From Thalassotalea sp. PP2-459 (lineage in GTDB: Bacteria > Pseudomonadota > Gammaproteobacteria > Enterobacterales > Alteromonadaceae), in NCBI RefSeq assembly GCF_001913705.1, contig NZ_MKQD01000043.1, forward strand, positions 62,001 to 126,000: a stretch of 64,000 nt of DNA, written 5' to 3'. This document shows, one piece after another, positions 26,228-35,485 of the stretch; the first letter of the stretch is position 1, and each line of letters starts with the position of its first letter. Both the position numbers and the translations under genes were made by a program. Under the pieces are notes generated by a model that searched no databases, was not told where the DNA came from, and saw nothing but the letters and a program-made list of their open reading frames with translations.

Positions 26228-26363
26228 AATTTAGGCACTTAGTCACAAACTGAGTAACAAGGGAAACAAGTGAAATTCTTGTGCTGCCCCCGCAACGGTA
26301 AATTGATCAATGTAAAACCTTTAGGTTTTACATTGATCAACAGCCCGGAGACCGGCCTAAATT
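26228..26363 (+). ncRNA. cobalamin riboswitch 2 (btuB leader)
   Basis: P1 arms TTTAGGC (26230-26236) and GCCTAAA (26355-26361) close a cobalamin aptamer with GGGAA at 26271, CCCCGCAACGGTAA around 26288-26301 and GCCCGGAGACCGGCC at 26343-26357. The L5 element CCGCA (26290-26294) can pair with TGCGG downstream (26383-26387), and that stretch leads into the GAGGA ribosome site of btuB. A 17-bp perfect stem (TTGATCAATGTAAAACC, 26303-26319, with 26324-26340) forms an unusually long peripheral arm. Confidence 0.92.
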
Positions 26364-26410
26364 TTTAACTTAGTTTTACTTGTGCGGTGGGCGCAGGTGG
26401 CGAGGAAAAC

Positions 26411-28255
26411 ATGAAACATAAACTTATCGCAGCTTCAGTATCAGCTGCACTTTCACTCTCATCAACATCGTTTGCAGAAACGTCTGGCTATCAAACAGAT
26501 GAACAAATTTTAGTAACAGCAAACCGTGTGGCTACTAAAGCTGAAGATGTATTGGTTTCACAGGTGGTGATAACCCGAGCTGAGATTGAAAAAATTCAGG
26601 CTAAATCTGTGTTGGACTTATTAGCGACGGTATCAGGTATTGATATTTCAGCTAATGGTGGCAAAGGCCAGAACTCTTCTGTGTATATGCGTGGTAGTAA
26701 TTCGGATCACACCTTAGTGCTATTAAACGGCGTACGAATTGGTTCAGCAACTTTAGGATCAACTAATTTAAATGAAATTGCCCCTGAATTAATCGAACGT
26801 ATTGAAGTAATAAAAGGCCCTCGTGCTGCACTTTGGGGCTCAGATGCCATTGGTGGCGTGATACAAATTTTCACGCGTAAAGTGAATGGTGGTGAACACT
26901 TTGCCAATGCAACTTTCGGTAGTGATAACTACCAAAAATACAGCGCAGGTATTGGCATCGAACACGGTGATGGCTCTACCAGTATTAGTGTGAGCCATGA
27001 AGAAAGTGATGGTTTTGATGTCAAAGATGACAGCGAAACCGATGACGATGGTTTCAGTTATGACTCATTCGCCATTAATGGTCAACAACAAGTGAGCAAT
27101 GCTTTGGCTTTAACTTGGCTCGCACAAGTTGAACAAGGTGAAACAGAATACGATAGTAGTTACCAAAATAAATCAGATGTTAATAACTACGTATGGAATC
27201 TTGGTGCTGTTTATTCTTCAAAAATCAATGGGTATAAAAACAAGACTCAACTATCTGTAGGCCAAAGTCGAACATCTAATATTAATTATGGAAATTCTTT
27301 TACAAAACAAGATGGCAGTGTTTTTGATACCCGTCGTAGTCAGTTTTCATTGATAAATCATACTGAACTTACCCGTCACTGGAAGTTAAATATTGGTGCT
27401 GATTTATATGATGAAAGTGTGCGTGGTACAAGTGAATTTAATGAGAATCAACGCGATATATCAGGTTATTTTGCTCATACTGTCTATAATCAAGATGCGT
27501 TTACTTATGAACTAGCTGCTCGTTATGATGATGTTGAAGATGTTGATTCTGAAACCACTTATAATGCTAGTGTAGGTTATCAAATAAGTGAAGCTACGCG
27601 TATGGTTTTATCAACAGGAACGGGTTTTAAAGCACCAACCTTTAATGATTTATACTACCCATTAAATTGGGGTTCTATGGGTAATGAAAACTTAGTATCA
27701 GAAACATCTGACTCAGTCGAGTTTAATATTATCAGCCAATTTGGCAGTGTAGCTGCTTCTTTCAATCTACACCAAACAGATGTTGAAAATTTAATACTGT
27801 GGGATGGTGCGATAAATAATGACGGCATAAAAATGCCAGGTAACGTTGATAAAGTTGAAATTCAAGGTGCTGAATTAGGTTTGAGTTACCCAGCAAGCCA
27901 CGGTACACACGAATTTAATGTGAGTTATGTAGAAGCTGAAGATGTTGCTACAAATGAGCAACTTATTCGCCGAGCTAAAGAATTTGCCAATTATAAATTC
28001 AGTACTGATATTGCTGACGCAGATGTTTACCTTGAATGGCAATATAAAGGTAAAAGATACGATAATGTATGGGGAGTGGGCAAAGTTAAACTAGATAGCT
28101 ATCAATTGATTAACTTAGGTACTAGTTATGCTGTCACAGATAAGTTTAACGTTGAAGCGAAAATAAACAATGCGTTTAATGAGCAATACAACACGATAAA
28201 CGGTTATTTCTCTCAAGAGAGAACGGTATATTTAGGGATTAGTTATCAGAATTAA
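26411..28255 (+). CDS. btuB: BtuB outer-membrane cobalamin TonB-dependent receptor
   Basis: TonB-dependent receptor of about 614 residues, the usual BtuB size. It has a signal peptide (MKHKLIAASVSAALSLSSTS), a TonB box near DEQILVTANR, and a plug domain with LVLLNGVRIGSATLGSTN and ERIEVIKGPRAALWGSDAIG. It ends in an aromatic-rich strand (ERTVYLGISYQN). The frame is open to a GTG at 26387, but GAGGA lies just before the ATG at 26411, and the extra residues are unlikely. The cobalamin riboswitch directly upstream identifies the substrate. Confidence 0.93.
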   Translation: MKHKLIAASVSAALSLSSTSFAETSGYQTDEQILVTANRVATKAEDVLVSQVVITRAEIEKIQAKSVLDLLATVSGIDISANGGKGQNSSVYMRGSNSDHTLVLLNGVRIGSATLGSTNLNEIAPELIERIEVIKGPRAALWGSDAIGGVIQIFTRKVNGGEHFANATFGSDNYQKYSAGIGIEHGDGSTSISVSHEESDGFDVKDDSETDDDGFSYDSFAINGQQQVSNALALTWLAQVEQGETEYDSSYQNKSDVNNYVWNLGAVYSSKINGYKNKTQLSVGQSRTSNINYGNSFTKQDGSVFDTRRSQFSLINHTELTRHWKLNIGADLYDESVRGTSEFNENQRDISGYFAHTVYNQDAFTYELAARYDDVEDVDSETTYNASVGYQISEATRMVLSTGTGFKAPTFNDLYYPLNWGSMGNENLVSETSDSVEFNIISQFGSVAASFNLHQTDVENLILWDGAINNDGIKMPGNVDKVEIQGAELGLSYPASHGTHEFNVSYVEAEDVATNEQLIRRAKEFANYKFSTDIADADVYLEWQYKGKRYDNVWGVGKVKLDSYQLINLGTSYAVTDKFNVEAKINNAFNEQYNTINGYFSQERTVYLGISYQN

Positions 28256-28309
28256 TTAATATCTGTTTTTTACAGGTTTAGTTTTTACTGAATAACACCA
28301 TGAAGTATG

Positions 28310-28341
28310 AAAATGCCAGCTTGCTTTAACGCTGGCATTTT
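28310..28341 (+). terminator. terminator hairpin after btuB
   Basis: AAAATGCCAGC and GCTGGCATTTT form a perfect 11-bp stem with a 10-base loop. The A and T arms give it a T run at the end of the stem. It separates btuB from the next cluster. Confidence 0.75.
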
Positions 28342-28471
28342 AGTGAAAAAGGGTCAAAAACAACAGATATGGAGTGCAGCCTAATTAATGTAACTTTATG
28401 TTCTTGTTAAGGTTAAAGGCTAGTGATATGCTCAAAGCTATGATGCTCTACTGACCTAAGAAAGATAAAAA

Positions 28472-29689
28472 ATGAGCAAAGAAATTATCATCAAAACCGT
28501 ATCACCGCTTTATATCCCGTTAAGTGTCACCATTGGGGTTGATCAGTCTAGCATTCAGTACCTTGAACTTATCCAAGGCATTGCAGCGAGTAATGAACAT
28601 TGCCGTGCGTTTAACCAACCAGATGTTGAGCACGACTATAATACTATTGATAGCGATGCCAGAGATATTAGAATATTAACTTGGCACAATGCGTCAATTT
28701 CACCTGTTGTGCTGCATGTATTTCCCAATAATGTTGCTATTGCTGAACTTGATATGGCATTCGATGCATCGTTAACTGCTGAACAAATTTCTGAGCAATG
28801 CCAAGCACAAACTAAGCTTGAGATAGACAACGTTTATCAAGCCTTTTTAGCTGAACTTAAGCACTTAATCCCCAACGATAAAAATAAAATGTTGCGTTTA
28901 AATGCTATGCCTGAAAAAGCGGATATTCATTGGATTGCCCGCTTTTTAATGCTGGAAAATGCGCAACTTAAAAACACCACTATTCAACAACTCATTAGAA
29001 CGTGGTTGAAAGATACCCAAACACCACAAGACGCTGAAGCGATCATTCGTGGTGAGCGAAACTATTCCATTACTTGGTTGCAATACATCATTGTTGATGG
29101 CAGTAAAACGCATGAAGATTTGCGAGTCAATACGATGGTGCTTGCGCAGTATTATTACACTGCCCAAGAAAATTGTAATCAGCTACTTAAGCAGGCGATT
29201 GATAGTGCTTACAACGCTAATAATTTAGCAAAAACTCAAGAGAAACTGTCTTTCGCACGGGTCGTCACTCGGTTGCATTTAATTGATCTGCATGAGCATA
29301 AAAAGTTTTTAAATCGTTTTAAACGAAAATTACTTGATGATATTTTAGCCAGTTGGGACTTCAACGAAGTTGCAGCTAACGGCCAACGTATGATTGAAAT
29401 TTGTTCGGCAAGATTGGAAGAATCAGACAATAAACGGCGAGAACGAAGCACTGTGATGACGGATTTACTGCTGGTGACGTTAAGTTTTTTTGCTGTGTTT
29501 GAATTGTCTTTATATTTAACCGAGTTTAGCCGAGAAATGATGTCGCGACCTGCGCTTGATTATAACGATGACAACCGTTCGTTTTTCTTAGAATTTATTG
29601 CTGAAATTGATGCAGATATTATGTTTTCGTTTGGCTTTGGTTTAACGTTCGCGTTGGTCATTCTTTATAAAGTGATGAAAGGAAAATAA
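28472..29689 (+). CDS. protein of unknown function with C-terminal membrane anchor
   Basis: A protein of 405 residues I do not recognise. Residues 1-325 are soluble: a beta-rich N-terminal part (IIIKTVSPLYIPLSVTIGVD, TWHNASISPVVLHVFPNNVA), then a helical part with many charged residues. Residues near 330-352 (LLLVTLSFFAVFELSLYL) and 381-402 (MFSFGFGLTFALVILYKVMK) are two membrane segments separated by an acidic loop, which gives a cytoplasmic body with a hairpin anchor. The ribosome site is weak. It lies one base from a substrate-binding-protein gene and is the first of three tightly packed genes, so it probably works with them at the inner membrane. Confidence 0.8.
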   Translation: MSKEIIIKTVSPLYIPLSVTIGVDQSSIQYLELIQGIAASNEHCRAFNQPDVEHDYNTIDSDARDIRILTWHNASISPVVLHVFPNNVAIAELDMAFDASLTAEQISEQCQAQTKLEIDNVYQAFLAELKHLIPNDKNKMLRLNAMPEKADIHWIARFLMLENAQLKNTTIQQLIRTWLKDTQTPQDAEAIIRGERNYSITWLQYIIVDGSKTHEDLRVNTMVLAQYYYTAQENCNQLLKQAIDSAYNANNLAKTQEKLSFARVVTRLHLIDLHEHKKFLNRFKRKLLDDILASWDFNEVAANGQRMIEICSARLEESDNKRRERSTVMTDLLLVTLSFFAVFELSLYLTEFSREMMSRPALDYNDDNRSFFLEFIAEIDADIMFSFGFGLTFALVILYKVMKGK

Positions 29690-29690
29690 C

Positions 29691-30662
29691 ATGCGTTACG
29701 TTTGCTTAATGTGTACGGTTCTATTTTGGCATACAGCCAGCGCTGATAAAATTACGATAACCACCGCGCCATGGCAACCTTATGTTAGCCATGAACATGC
29801 TGGCTCTGCCGTGGCCTTATTAGAGCAAGTGTTTAGTCAAAATAACACCGAGATAACTTGGCTAAGACAAAACTACGATTTAGCATTTCAACAAATCTCT
29901 CGGAAAGAAAAGTTAGCGTCTTTTCCATATTTTAAAACCGCTGAACGTGCGAAAAAAGTGCTTTATTCGGCACCTATTTTTCAAGTAACAAGTCATATTT
30001 ATTTTAATCGACAATATAGCCAGCAAATTGAACAAGCAGAATTATCAAAATACCGTATAGGTAAAGTAGCTGGTTATAGTTATGGTGAAAATATTGATAA
30101 GCTCGTTGAAAAAGCTAAAATTTTTAATAGCGAAGATGCTGCACTCCAAGCCTTGCTCGAAGGTGATATCGACTATCTGCCAATGACAGAAAGTGTGATG
30201 AATTACATTTTAAATAATCAATTTAAGCAGCAAAAATTATTGATAAAACCACTTGAGGATATTCGCGATACAAAGAGTTTACATCTCATTGCTGCGGATA
30301 ATAAGCAAGGACGTGCGCTAGTGAAAACATTAAATGAGTTACTTGAACAAGTGGTTGATTTAAAAAGTTTTGTGTTATCTCCTGAACAGCTTACCATTGA
30401 ACCTGATATTGCAAAACTAATTACCTCTGAAGGTTACCCCGCCATTTTAGCCCAAACCGATTTAACGGAAAATGCGGCTTTTTATACCTTAGCACAAGGT
30501 ACAAAAGTGTTAGTCATCGAATGGAGTGATGTATTGTTAAAGCCTTCTAAAAGTGATCGAATTTATAAAAACATGATGGATGTAAGTAAGGTTGTCATTT
30601 TAAATGGCCCGTTAGTAGGTAAAGAAGTGTACGTAAGAAATATGCATATAGAGTTAATTTAA
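29691..30662 (+). CDS. periplasmic solute-binding protein family 3-like
   Basis: Exported protein of 323 residues with a signal peptide (MRYVCLMCTVLFWHTASA). Residues 20-230 follow the SBP family 3 fold: ITITTAPWQPYVSHEHAGSA at the start, a hinge region with KYRIGKVAGYSYGENIDKL, then ALQALLEGDIDYLPMTESVM. No ABC permease or ATPase is nearby, so it is likelier a sensor or adaptor than a transporter subunit. About 75 residues after the domain (AKLITSEGYPAILAQTDL onwards) are unusual for the family and may be an additional module. It overlaps the next gene by one base. Confidence 0.8.
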   Translation: MRYVCLMCTVLFWHTASADKITITTAPWQPYVSHEHAGSAVALLEQVFSQNNTEITWLRQNYDLAFQQISRKEKLASFPYFKTAERAKKVLYSAPIFQVTSHIYFNRQYSQQIEQAELSKYRIGKVAGYSYGENIDKLVEKAKIFNSEDAALQALLEGDIDYLPMTESVMNYILNNQFKQQKLLIKPLEDIRDTKSLHLIAADNKQGRALVKTLNELLEQVVDLKSFVLSPEQLTIEPDIAKLITSEGYPAILAQTDLTENAAFYTLAQGTKVLVIEWSDVLLKPSKSDRIYKNMMDVSKVVILNGPLVGKEVYVRNMHIELI

Positions 30663-31216
30663 TGTTGGTCTTAATAGGCTGGATAGGCACAGCAATATAT
30701 TTGATTAATCATGCTTATATTTCATTTGTACGACAGTGGAAACCAAGTATCTACTACGGTGGTAACTTGATTGCCGCGACAGTGCTAGTGATGAGTTCAC
30801 TGGCGGTCAACTCTTATCAAGCAGTGTTTATCAATGCTTTTTGGGCGATGGTGAGTTTAGCTATTTTACGTGGCTGGCCAATCAATAAAATACCGGCAAG
30901 TACCCGTATATTTTATTTAGGTTTGTTAGTTTTTATCAGTTATTTCTGTTATCTATATTTTGCTAACGGTGTGATAAATATTGCTTTACTTGGTTGGTCT
31001 TCAGCATACGCTTTTACCGCAGGATATTTACTTTTTTGCTGTAAAAAACTGAATCACCTTGCTTACTTATTGCTGAATGCTTATGCCGCAATTGTTCTGT
31101 TACCTCAGCTCTGGCAGGATCAAAACTTACCAGTTTTTGCACTTGAAATTGCTTGGGCGATTATTTCAATCGTTGGAGCTATAAAGCGCGTAAGAGAACC
31201 GCACTTAATGGATTAG
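30662..31216 (+). CDS. small multi-spanning membrane protein (CBU_0592-like repeats)
   Basis: Integral membrane protein of 184 residues with about six hydrophobic segments. The two halves look related, each ending in an Asn/Ala-Trp motif (INAFWAMVSLAILRGWP and ALEIAWAIISIVGAIKRVRE), as in the CBU_0592-like family of unknown function. No catalytic residues are evident. It starts at the last base of the preceding gene's stop codon, so it is translationally coupled to the binding-protein gene. Confidence 0.75.
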   Translation: MLVLIGWIGTAIYLINHAYISFVRQWKPSIYYGGNLIAATVLVMSSLAVNSYQAVFINAFWAMVSLAILRGWPINKIPASTRIFYLGLLVFISYFCYLYFANGVINIALLGWSSAYAFTAGYLLFCCKKLNHLAYLLLNAYAAIVLLPQLWQDQNLPVFALEIAWAIISIVGAIKRVREPHLMD

Positions 31217-31239
31217 TTCGTCAATCATCATTCATAAAA

Positions 31240-31269
31240 TAGCCGCTAAAAAGTAGGCGGTTTTATTTT
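31240..31269 (+). terminator. probable terminator after the three-gene cluster
   Basis: CCGC (31243-31246) and GCGG (31257-31260), extended by weaker pairs, are followed by TTTTATTTTA. The stem is short, so confidence is moderate. Confidence 0.45.
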
Positions 31270-31507
31270 ACGATAAAAACTTGCAAAACAGCTAAAGCTA
31301 GACTTATTAAGAAAGTACATAAACAGCCTACATTGGTACTTGCAACAAGACTCAGAAGGTGTCAAAGTGAAATTGCTTCATACATTTTGATGGCGTGAGG
31401 AGGGTCAAACTTCAACGGACTTGTTGATCACATTGACAGCGTTGTTTAGTGGTTAGTTGCCAATTTGATTGACACAGGTTTTTCATTTTTTGAGGAAATT
31501 TGTGTAT

Positions 31508-32887
31508 ATGACTGAAGAAAAAACTATCTATATATTAGACACTAATATATTACTGCACGAGCCCTTCGCTTTTCTATCTTTCCAAGAACACGACGTAATT
31601 GTTCCCATGACCGTACTTGAAGAACTCGACTCTATTAAAGATCGTAACAAAGACGTTAGCCGGGATGCTCGAGTTGCTATCAGAGCACTAGAAGATTGTT
31701 TAGTAAACGCAACGCCAGAAGAAGTACTTGCTGGTGTTCCAATACCCACGCAACAAGATGGTAGCAAGGTTGGTAGGCTGTCTATTTTTAATGATTACAC
31801 GTTAGAACAAACTGCTGGTAAGCTGTCCTTTAATGAAAATGATAATCGTATTATTAATACAGCATTACACATTCAAGGTACTCGTAAAACGCGTAAAGTT
31901 GTGCTTGTTACTAAAGATATTAATATGCGCCTTAAGGCAAAAGGGGCAGGCCTTAAACATGTTGAAGATTATCGAACTGACCAATTAATTGATGATATTC
32001 AATTTCTTACTAAAGGTTATCACAAATTTTCAGGAGACTTTTGGCAACAAGTTAAAAATTGCGAGAGTGAATCTGAAGGGCGAAATACCACTCACTATGT
32101 TGAAAAGTCGGTATTTCCGAACGCTTACATGAATGAATATTTGCTTGATGAAGGCGAACATTTTGCGGGTAAAGTTGTAGGCTGGGATGAACAAAAACTA
32201 GCGATAGCTGATTTAGGTCGAGAACGACTGATGTCAAAGCAAGCGTGGGGAATATCGCCAAAAAATATTTATCAAGGCATGGCAATGGATGCATTACTTG
32301 ATCCTTCGATAGATTTAGTCATTTTAACTGGGCCTGCAGGTTGTGGTAAAACCTTACTTGCATTAGCGTCAGCTTTAGAGTTGGTGATTGAACGCGGCAT
32401 GTATGACAAGGTTATTGTCACCAGAAGTACGCCTGAAATAGCCGAGTCTATCGGTTTTTTGCCGGGCACGGAAGAAGAAAAAATGGCCCCTTGGTTAGCG
32501 GCGATTACCGATTCATTGGAAGTCTTGCATAAACAAGATGAAAACATGGAAAGTAGCTTAAACTACATTATGGATAAAGCGAATATTCAGTTTAAATCTG
32601 TTAATTTTATGCGCGGCAGAAGCATACAAAATGCCTTTGTTATTTTAGATGAATGTCAAAATTTAACCGCATCGCAATTAAAAACCATCATTACTCGCTG
32701 TGGTGAAGGCACAAAATTAGTATGCTCTGGTAATTTAGCGCAAATAGACAGTAATTATTTGAGCGCATTAACTTCAGGGTTAACTTACATTGTTGAACGT
32801 TTTAAAGATTTTCCAGGTAGCACTACGGTGAATTTAAATGGTGTAGTTCGTTCGCGATTAGCATCATTTGCGGAAGAAAATTTATAA
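31508..32887 (+). CDS. PIN domain-PhoH family protein (YlaK type)
   Basis: Protein of about 459 residues. The N-terminal PIN-type nuclease domain has the acidic signature ILDTNILLHEP at residues 8-18 and further acidic residues (TVLEELDSIKDR, NDNRIINTAL). The C-terminal PhoH ATPase domain has Walker A LTGPAGCGKTLLALA, Walker B AFVILDECQNLT and the sensor region VCSGNLAQIDS. The frame is open to 31469, but GAGGAA 11 bases before the ATG at 31508 favours that start. The fusion suggests an RNA helicase/nuclease. It is a single gene with its own terminator. Confidence 0.93.
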   Translation: MTEEKTIYILDTNILLHEPFAFLSFQEHDVIVPMTVLEELDSIKDRNKDVSRDARVAIRALEDCLVNATPEEVLAGVPIPTQQDGSKVGRLSIFNDYTLEQTAGKLSFNENDNRIINTALHIQGTRKTRKVVLVTKDINMRLKAKGAGLKHVEDYRTDQLIDDIQFLTKGYHKFSGDFWQQVKNCESESEGRNTTHYVEKSVFPNAYMNEYLLDEGEHFAGKVVGWDEQKLAIADLGRERLMSKQAWGISPKNIYQGMAMDALLDPSIDLVILTGPAGCGKTLLALASALELVIERGMYDKVIVTRSTPEIAESIGFLPGTEEEKMAPWLAAITDSLEVLHKQDENMESSLNYIMDKANIQFKSVNFMRGRSIQNAFVILDECQNLTASQLKTIITRCGEGTKLVCSGNLAQIDSNYLSALTSGLTYIVERFKDFPGSTTVNLNGVVRSRLASFAEENL

Positions 32888-32909
32888 AACCGAGAAGATG
32901 AACAGTGAG

Positions 32910-32946
32910 AGGGGCTTGCTCGCTTACTTTCTAGTGAGTAACCCCT
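32910..32946 (+). terminator. terminator after the PhoH-family gene
   Basis: AGGGGCTTGCTC and GAGTAACCCCT form a 12-bp stem with one bulge and a 14-base loop, followed by TGTTTGTTC. It separates the PhoH-family gene from the copper operon. Confidence 0.6.
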
Positions 32947-33053
32947 TGTTTGTTCATTTCAGCTTTATTAGCACTAAAGTCGTATCAGTATATTGATTAA
33001 CCATGACAACTGTGTAATCATTTCGTTGATTGAATTATTTGGTTTATGTACTG

Positions 33054-33434
33054 GTGTCGACTAATTTCGTTAAAATATTATTGATATTGATGGTTTGTTT
33101 GTCCTTTTTGGGGCAAGCGATGGCGTCTACAGTAATGTCTTATCATATGATTAATATGAAAACGAGTCAGTCACAAACTCATAACATGGATATGATGGAT
33201 CATAGTCATCACCAGATGGCGACTCAGTCAGCTGAACATCATGAAAACATGGATGAAGATTGTTGCTTGAAAATATGCAATTGTCTGAGTGGTAGTTGTT
33301 CAAATGCAGTATTGATTTTACTTTCAGAAACCGATACTCACAAGCTAGATTTCTCAACTAAAATTCATCGTCTCGAAAATTTAGTGCAAAGCCACACTGC
33401 TGCGTCTTTGTATAAACCCCCGATATTCGCCTAA
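33054..33434 (+). CDS. His/Met-rich small exported metal-binding protein (CopL-like)
   Basis: Small protein of about 126 residues heading the copper operon. The hydrophobic N-terminus (NFVKILLILMVCLSFLGQAM) looks like a signal peptide. The middle is crowded with His and Met (MDMMDHSHHQMATQSAEHH), and a Cys cluster (CCLKICNCLSGSC) follows. Such residues bind Cu(I)/Cu(II) or Ag(I). It resembles small CopL/DUF2946-type proteins of copper loci, but I am not certain of the family. The frame is open to a TTG at 33030; GTG 33054 is my preferred start. Confidence 0.7.
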   Translation: MSTNFVKILLILMVCLSFLGQAMASTVMSYHMINMKTSQSQTHNMDMMDHSHHQMATQSAEHHENMDEDCCLKICNCLSGSCSNAVLILLSETDTHKLDFSTKIHRLENLVQSHTAASLYKPPIFA

Positions 33435-33557
33435 CACGGGTTCAGTGCGCCTGCTTTTTATGAAGTCATACCCGTAGCGCACACTTTATAACTTTACCTG
33501 TTAATTAATATAGCGTACTTGCGCTTTATAACTGTCCAGCATTGTCTGGGGGCGAAA

Positions 33558-34070
33558 ATGATCAAAAACTATTTAATCCTAGTAGTAATAATATTGCTGC
33601 TATTACCTACGTTTACTACTGCTGATATTATTACGATTGAGCATAACCATGACGTTGACTTTGAGGCTAAACCGATAACTTTATTGGTCTATAAAACACC
33701 AACATGTGGTTGTTGTAAAAAATGGATCACGCATATCGAAGACCAAGGTATTATTGCGTCTTCGCAAAATTATCGAAGTCTTGAGCAAATAAAAAATCAT
33801 TACGGCATAAAGCCTAACCATCGATCTTGCCATACGGCCGTTACACGCGGCGGTTTTGTTTTCGAAGGCCATGTTCCTGCGAAGTTCATCCAACAATTTT
33901 TGAGAGAAAAGCATGCTAATGCCATTGGTTTAACGGTGCCGGCAATGCCAGTTGGTTCGCCAGGTATGGAGATGGGTGATCGTTTTATGCCGTATAACAT
34001 TTTAATGTTAACTAAAAGTGGCGCTAGCAAAGTTTTCGCAACGATTCATTCTTATGAGGAGCAATTCTAA
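33558..34070 (+). CDS. DUF411 domain protein (copper-related)
   Basis: Exported protein of about 170 residues. The signal peptide (NYLILVVIILLLLPTFTTA) is followed by a thioredoxin-like beginning with the metal-ligand motif TPTCGCCKKW, then HRSCHTAVTRGGFVFEGHVP and VPAMPVGSPGMEMG. These are the hallmarks of DUF411 (CopG-type) proteins of copper and silver loci. GGGGGCG before the ATG at 33558 supports this start over an upstream in-frame TTG. It overlaps the cusC start by one base. Probably a periplasmic copper chaperone or Cu redox protein. Confidence 0.9.
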   Translation: MIKNYLILVVIILLLLPTFTTADIITIEHNHDVDFEAKPITLLVYKTPTCGCCKKWITHIEDQGIIASSQNYRSLEQIKNHYGIKPNHRSCHTAVTRGGFVFEGHVPAKFIQQFLREKHANAIGLTVPAMPVGSPGMEMGDRFMPYNILMLTKSGASKVFATIHSYEEQF

Positions 34071-35485
34071 TGTATCGCATTTTTATTGGGCTAACGAAAC
34101 TATTAATCGGCTTAGCTATTGGTGTAATTGCTTTTACAACGCAAGCAGAAAAAACCATTTCACTGATGCAAGCAATTACAATAGCTGAAAAAAATGATCC
34201 TTGGCTTCATGGCAATCGGTTAAATCAACAAGCGATTAACCATAGAAGTATTGCTGCTGGTACATTGCCAGATCCTAAGGTGTCAATAGGCATGATGAAC
34301 CTACCTATCGATTCTTGGAATACCGAACAAGAGGGCATGACACAATTAAAAGTCGGTGTCTCTCAAATGTTTCCTCGTGGAGATAGTTTGGCGATTAAAC
34401 AAAATCAATTGAAGCTTGAAGCAACTAAATTTCCATTAATGCGAAAAAATCGTCAAGCGACTGTGAAAAGCACCGTTTCACAGTTATGGCTTGATGCTTA
34501 TTTAGCCCAGCGAATTATTGAGCTTATCGAGAATGATTGGGCTTTGTTCGAACAGATTGCCGAAGTGGCGCAAGTGAGCTATTCAAACGTTGTAGGGAAA
34601 ACTCGTCAACAAGATGTTATTCGTGCGCAATTAGAAATTGTGCAACTTGAAGATAGATTAATGCTTGAGAAGCAACAATTAGAAACTGCCATTGCTCGTT
34701 TAAATGAATGGTTGCATGTTTATGACACTAACAATGTAGCCCAAACGTTTAATTTTGACGCACAAGCCTTGGTATTTAATGTTTCATCGCAACTGCCCGA
34801 GCTTCGATTAAAGCGACCCGAATTGCTTAAAGCAGCAAAATATTCCCGTAATCATTTGGCAAAAGTATTGTTAAATCACCCTGCTTTGCTAATGATTGAT
34901 GTGAAGCAACAAGTCGTTGAAAAAAATGTGGTGCTAGCAAAACAGCAATATAAGCCGCAATGGGGGGTAAATGCCAGTTATAGTTATCGAGATAATATGC
35001 CATCTGGTGATAGTCGTGCTGATTTGTTTTCAGTAGGCGTCACCTTTGATTTACCTTTATTTACTGATAACAAACAAGATCAACAAGTATCGGCATCCAT
35101 TGCCGAATCTGCCGCGGTAAAAACGGAGAAGTTATTATTAACAAAGCAGATGATTAGTGCAGTTGAGCAAGAAACAAGACAGCTAAGGCGACTTTCAGAG
35201 CGACAAAAGTTATATCAACAGCAATTGCTTAAACAAACGCATAATCAAGCTGAAGCGTCACTTACTGCTTATACCAATGATGATGGTGATTTTTCAGAAG
35301 TGGTAAGAGCAAGGATCACACAATTAAACACAAAAATAGCAGCACTAAAAATTGACGTTGAAGCACTGAAATCAGTTGCTCGTATCAATTATTTTTTCAC
35401 CCACGCTGATGCCACATCGCGTCAACTTACACCACACACTAAAAACGTTAACACTGCACTTACTCAGCAACTTGGAGATCAATAA
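34070..35485 (+). CDS. cusC: CusC-like outer-membrane efflux protein (TolC family)
   Basis: Outer-membrane channel of a heavy-metal RND pump, 471 residues. A signal region (LTKLLIGLAIGVIAFTTQAE) is followed by two coiled-coil-rich repeats typical of TolC-family proteins (AITIAEKNDPWLHGNRLNQQ, later QKLYQQQLLKQTHNQAEASL). The FDLPLF motif with a preceding strand (DLFSVGVTFDLPLF) is characteristic. No lipobox Cys is seen, unlike E. coli CusC. It overlaps both neighbours by one base. Confidence 0.9.
   Translation: MYRIFIGLTKLLIGLAIGVIAFTTQAEKTISLMQAITIAEKNDPWLHGNRLNQQAINHRSIAAGTLPDPKVSIGMMNLPIDSWNTEQEGMTQLKVGVSQMFPRGDSLAIKQNQLKLEATKFPLMRKNRQATVKSTVSQLWLDAYLAQRIIELIENDWALFEQIAEVAQVSYSNVVGKTRQQDVIRAQLEIVQLEDRLMLEKQQLETAIARLNEWLHVYDTNNVAQTFNFDAQALVFNVSSQLPELRLKRPELLKAAKYSRNHLAKVLLNHPALLMIDVKQQVVEKNVVLAKQQYKPQWGVNASYSYRDNMPSGDSRADLFSVGVTFDLPLFTDNKQDQQVSASIAESAAVKTEKLLLTKQMISAVEQETRQLRRLSERQKLYQQQLLKQTHNQAEASLTAYTNDDGDFSEVVRARITQLNTKIAALKIDVEALKSVARINYFFTHADATSRQLTPHTKNVNTALTQQLGDQ

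Noticed and set aside
28472-29689. Membership in the RMND1/DUF155 family
   Set aside because: Only the general layout (soluble body, C-terminal anchor) agrees; no conserved motif supports it.
33447-33483. GTGCGC/GCGCAC inverted repeat between the copper leader gene and the DUF411 gene
   Set aside because: A 6-bp stem with a loop of about 25 bases, no T run; not distinguishable from chance.
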